A stretch of 6,979 nt of DNA, from assembly GCA_013138675.1 (NCBI GenBank), contig WTCH01000080.1, forward strand, positions 1 to 6,979, given 5' to 3'. The DNA is from Woeseiaceae bacterium (GTDB lineage: Bacteria; Pseudomonadota; Gammaproteobacteria; Steroidobacterales; Woeseiaceae). Numbering within the stretch: the stretch's first letter is position 1; each line of letters begins with the position of its first letter. Of this stretch, positions 6,923-6,979 are shown one piece after another. The position numbers and the translations under genes are program-made. The notes beneath the pieces are model-generated. The model saw only the letters and a list, made by a program, of their open reading frames with translations. It was not told where the DNA came from and made no database searches.

Positions 6923-6943
6923 TCCGCTTTGGGTCAGTAGCGG
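6923..6943. repeat. Hairpin with GCTTTGGG motif, first copy of a repeat
   Basis: CCGCT (6924-6928) can pair with AGCGG (6939-6943) around the ten-base loop TTGGGTCAGT. The left part, TCCGCTTTGG (6923-6932), recurs with one change as TCTGCTTTGG at 6970-6979, 47 bases further on. This resembles a small dispersed palindromic intergenic repeat. Copies elsewhere in the genome cannot be seen from here. Confidence 0.5.
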
Positions 6944-6969
6944 CCCTTTAGGACAAGTCTAGCCTAATG

Positions 6970-6979
6970 TCTGCTTTGG
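6970..6979. repeat. Second copy of the GCTTTGG motif, cut by window end
   Basis: TCTGCTTTGG matches nine of ten bases of the motif at 6923-6932 and is cut by the window edge. If it is a full copy, an inverted arm such as AGCAGA should follow shortly after the window. Confidence 0.45.

Larger units (their letters stand above)
6882..6979. other. Gene-free tail at the window edge
   Basis: Ninety-eight bases with no coding frame or ribosome site worth calling. The only structure is the hairpin and repeated motif annotated at 6923-6943 and 6970-6979. No T-rich terminator for the membrane-protein gene is visible. Confidence 0.5.

Overview
This window looks like a chromosomal segment of a gammaproteobacterium, probably an uncultured environmental or marine one. 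The valyl-tRNA synthetase has the gammaproteobacterial sequence pattern, base composition is moderately GC-rich, and the coding density is ordinary. The lineage is an inference from protein patterns and was not checked by a search. No phage, plasmid, insertion sequence, CRISPR array, rRNA or tRNA gene is visible.

Layout from left to right. (1) The 3' part of valS (1-1589, +), cut by the window start. (2) A tight three-gene unit on the + strand: a MoxR-family AAA+ ATPase (1692-2657), a DUF58 membrane protein (2629-3642) and a TgpA-type transglutaminase with DUF3488, transglutaminase-core and DUF4129-like parts (3635-5587). The genes overlap by 29 and 8 bases. (3) An 87-base convergent gap with a hairpin that may end the operon transcript. 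(4) A small VOC/glyoxalase-fold gene on the - strand (5675-6064). (5) A 187-base divergent intergenic region carrying a perfect 16-bp palindrome and a candidate extended -10 promoter. (6) An unrecognised six-helix membrane protein on the + strand (6252-6881). (7) A 98-base tail without a gene, holding a small hairpin whose left arm recurs at the window edge, probably part of a dispersed intergenic repeat.

How the genes work together. MoxR ATPase, DUF58 protein and TgpA-type transglutaminase are a recurrent bacterial gene set. By family knowledge the MoxR ATPase is thought to act as a chaperone-like remodeller, with the DUF58 protein as its membrane-anchored partner. The TgpA protein presents a papain-like Cys-His-Asp domain to the periplasm. 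In Pseudomonas aeruginosa the TgpA homologue is reported to matter for viability, but its substrate is not settled. The other genes (valS, VOC, six-helix protein) show no obvious functional link to this unit.

I do not see strong evidence for an undescribed multi-gene system. The most open points are the palindrome between the divergent genes, the repeat at the right edge, and the unassigned membrane protein. No stretch without a gene exceeds 300 bases.
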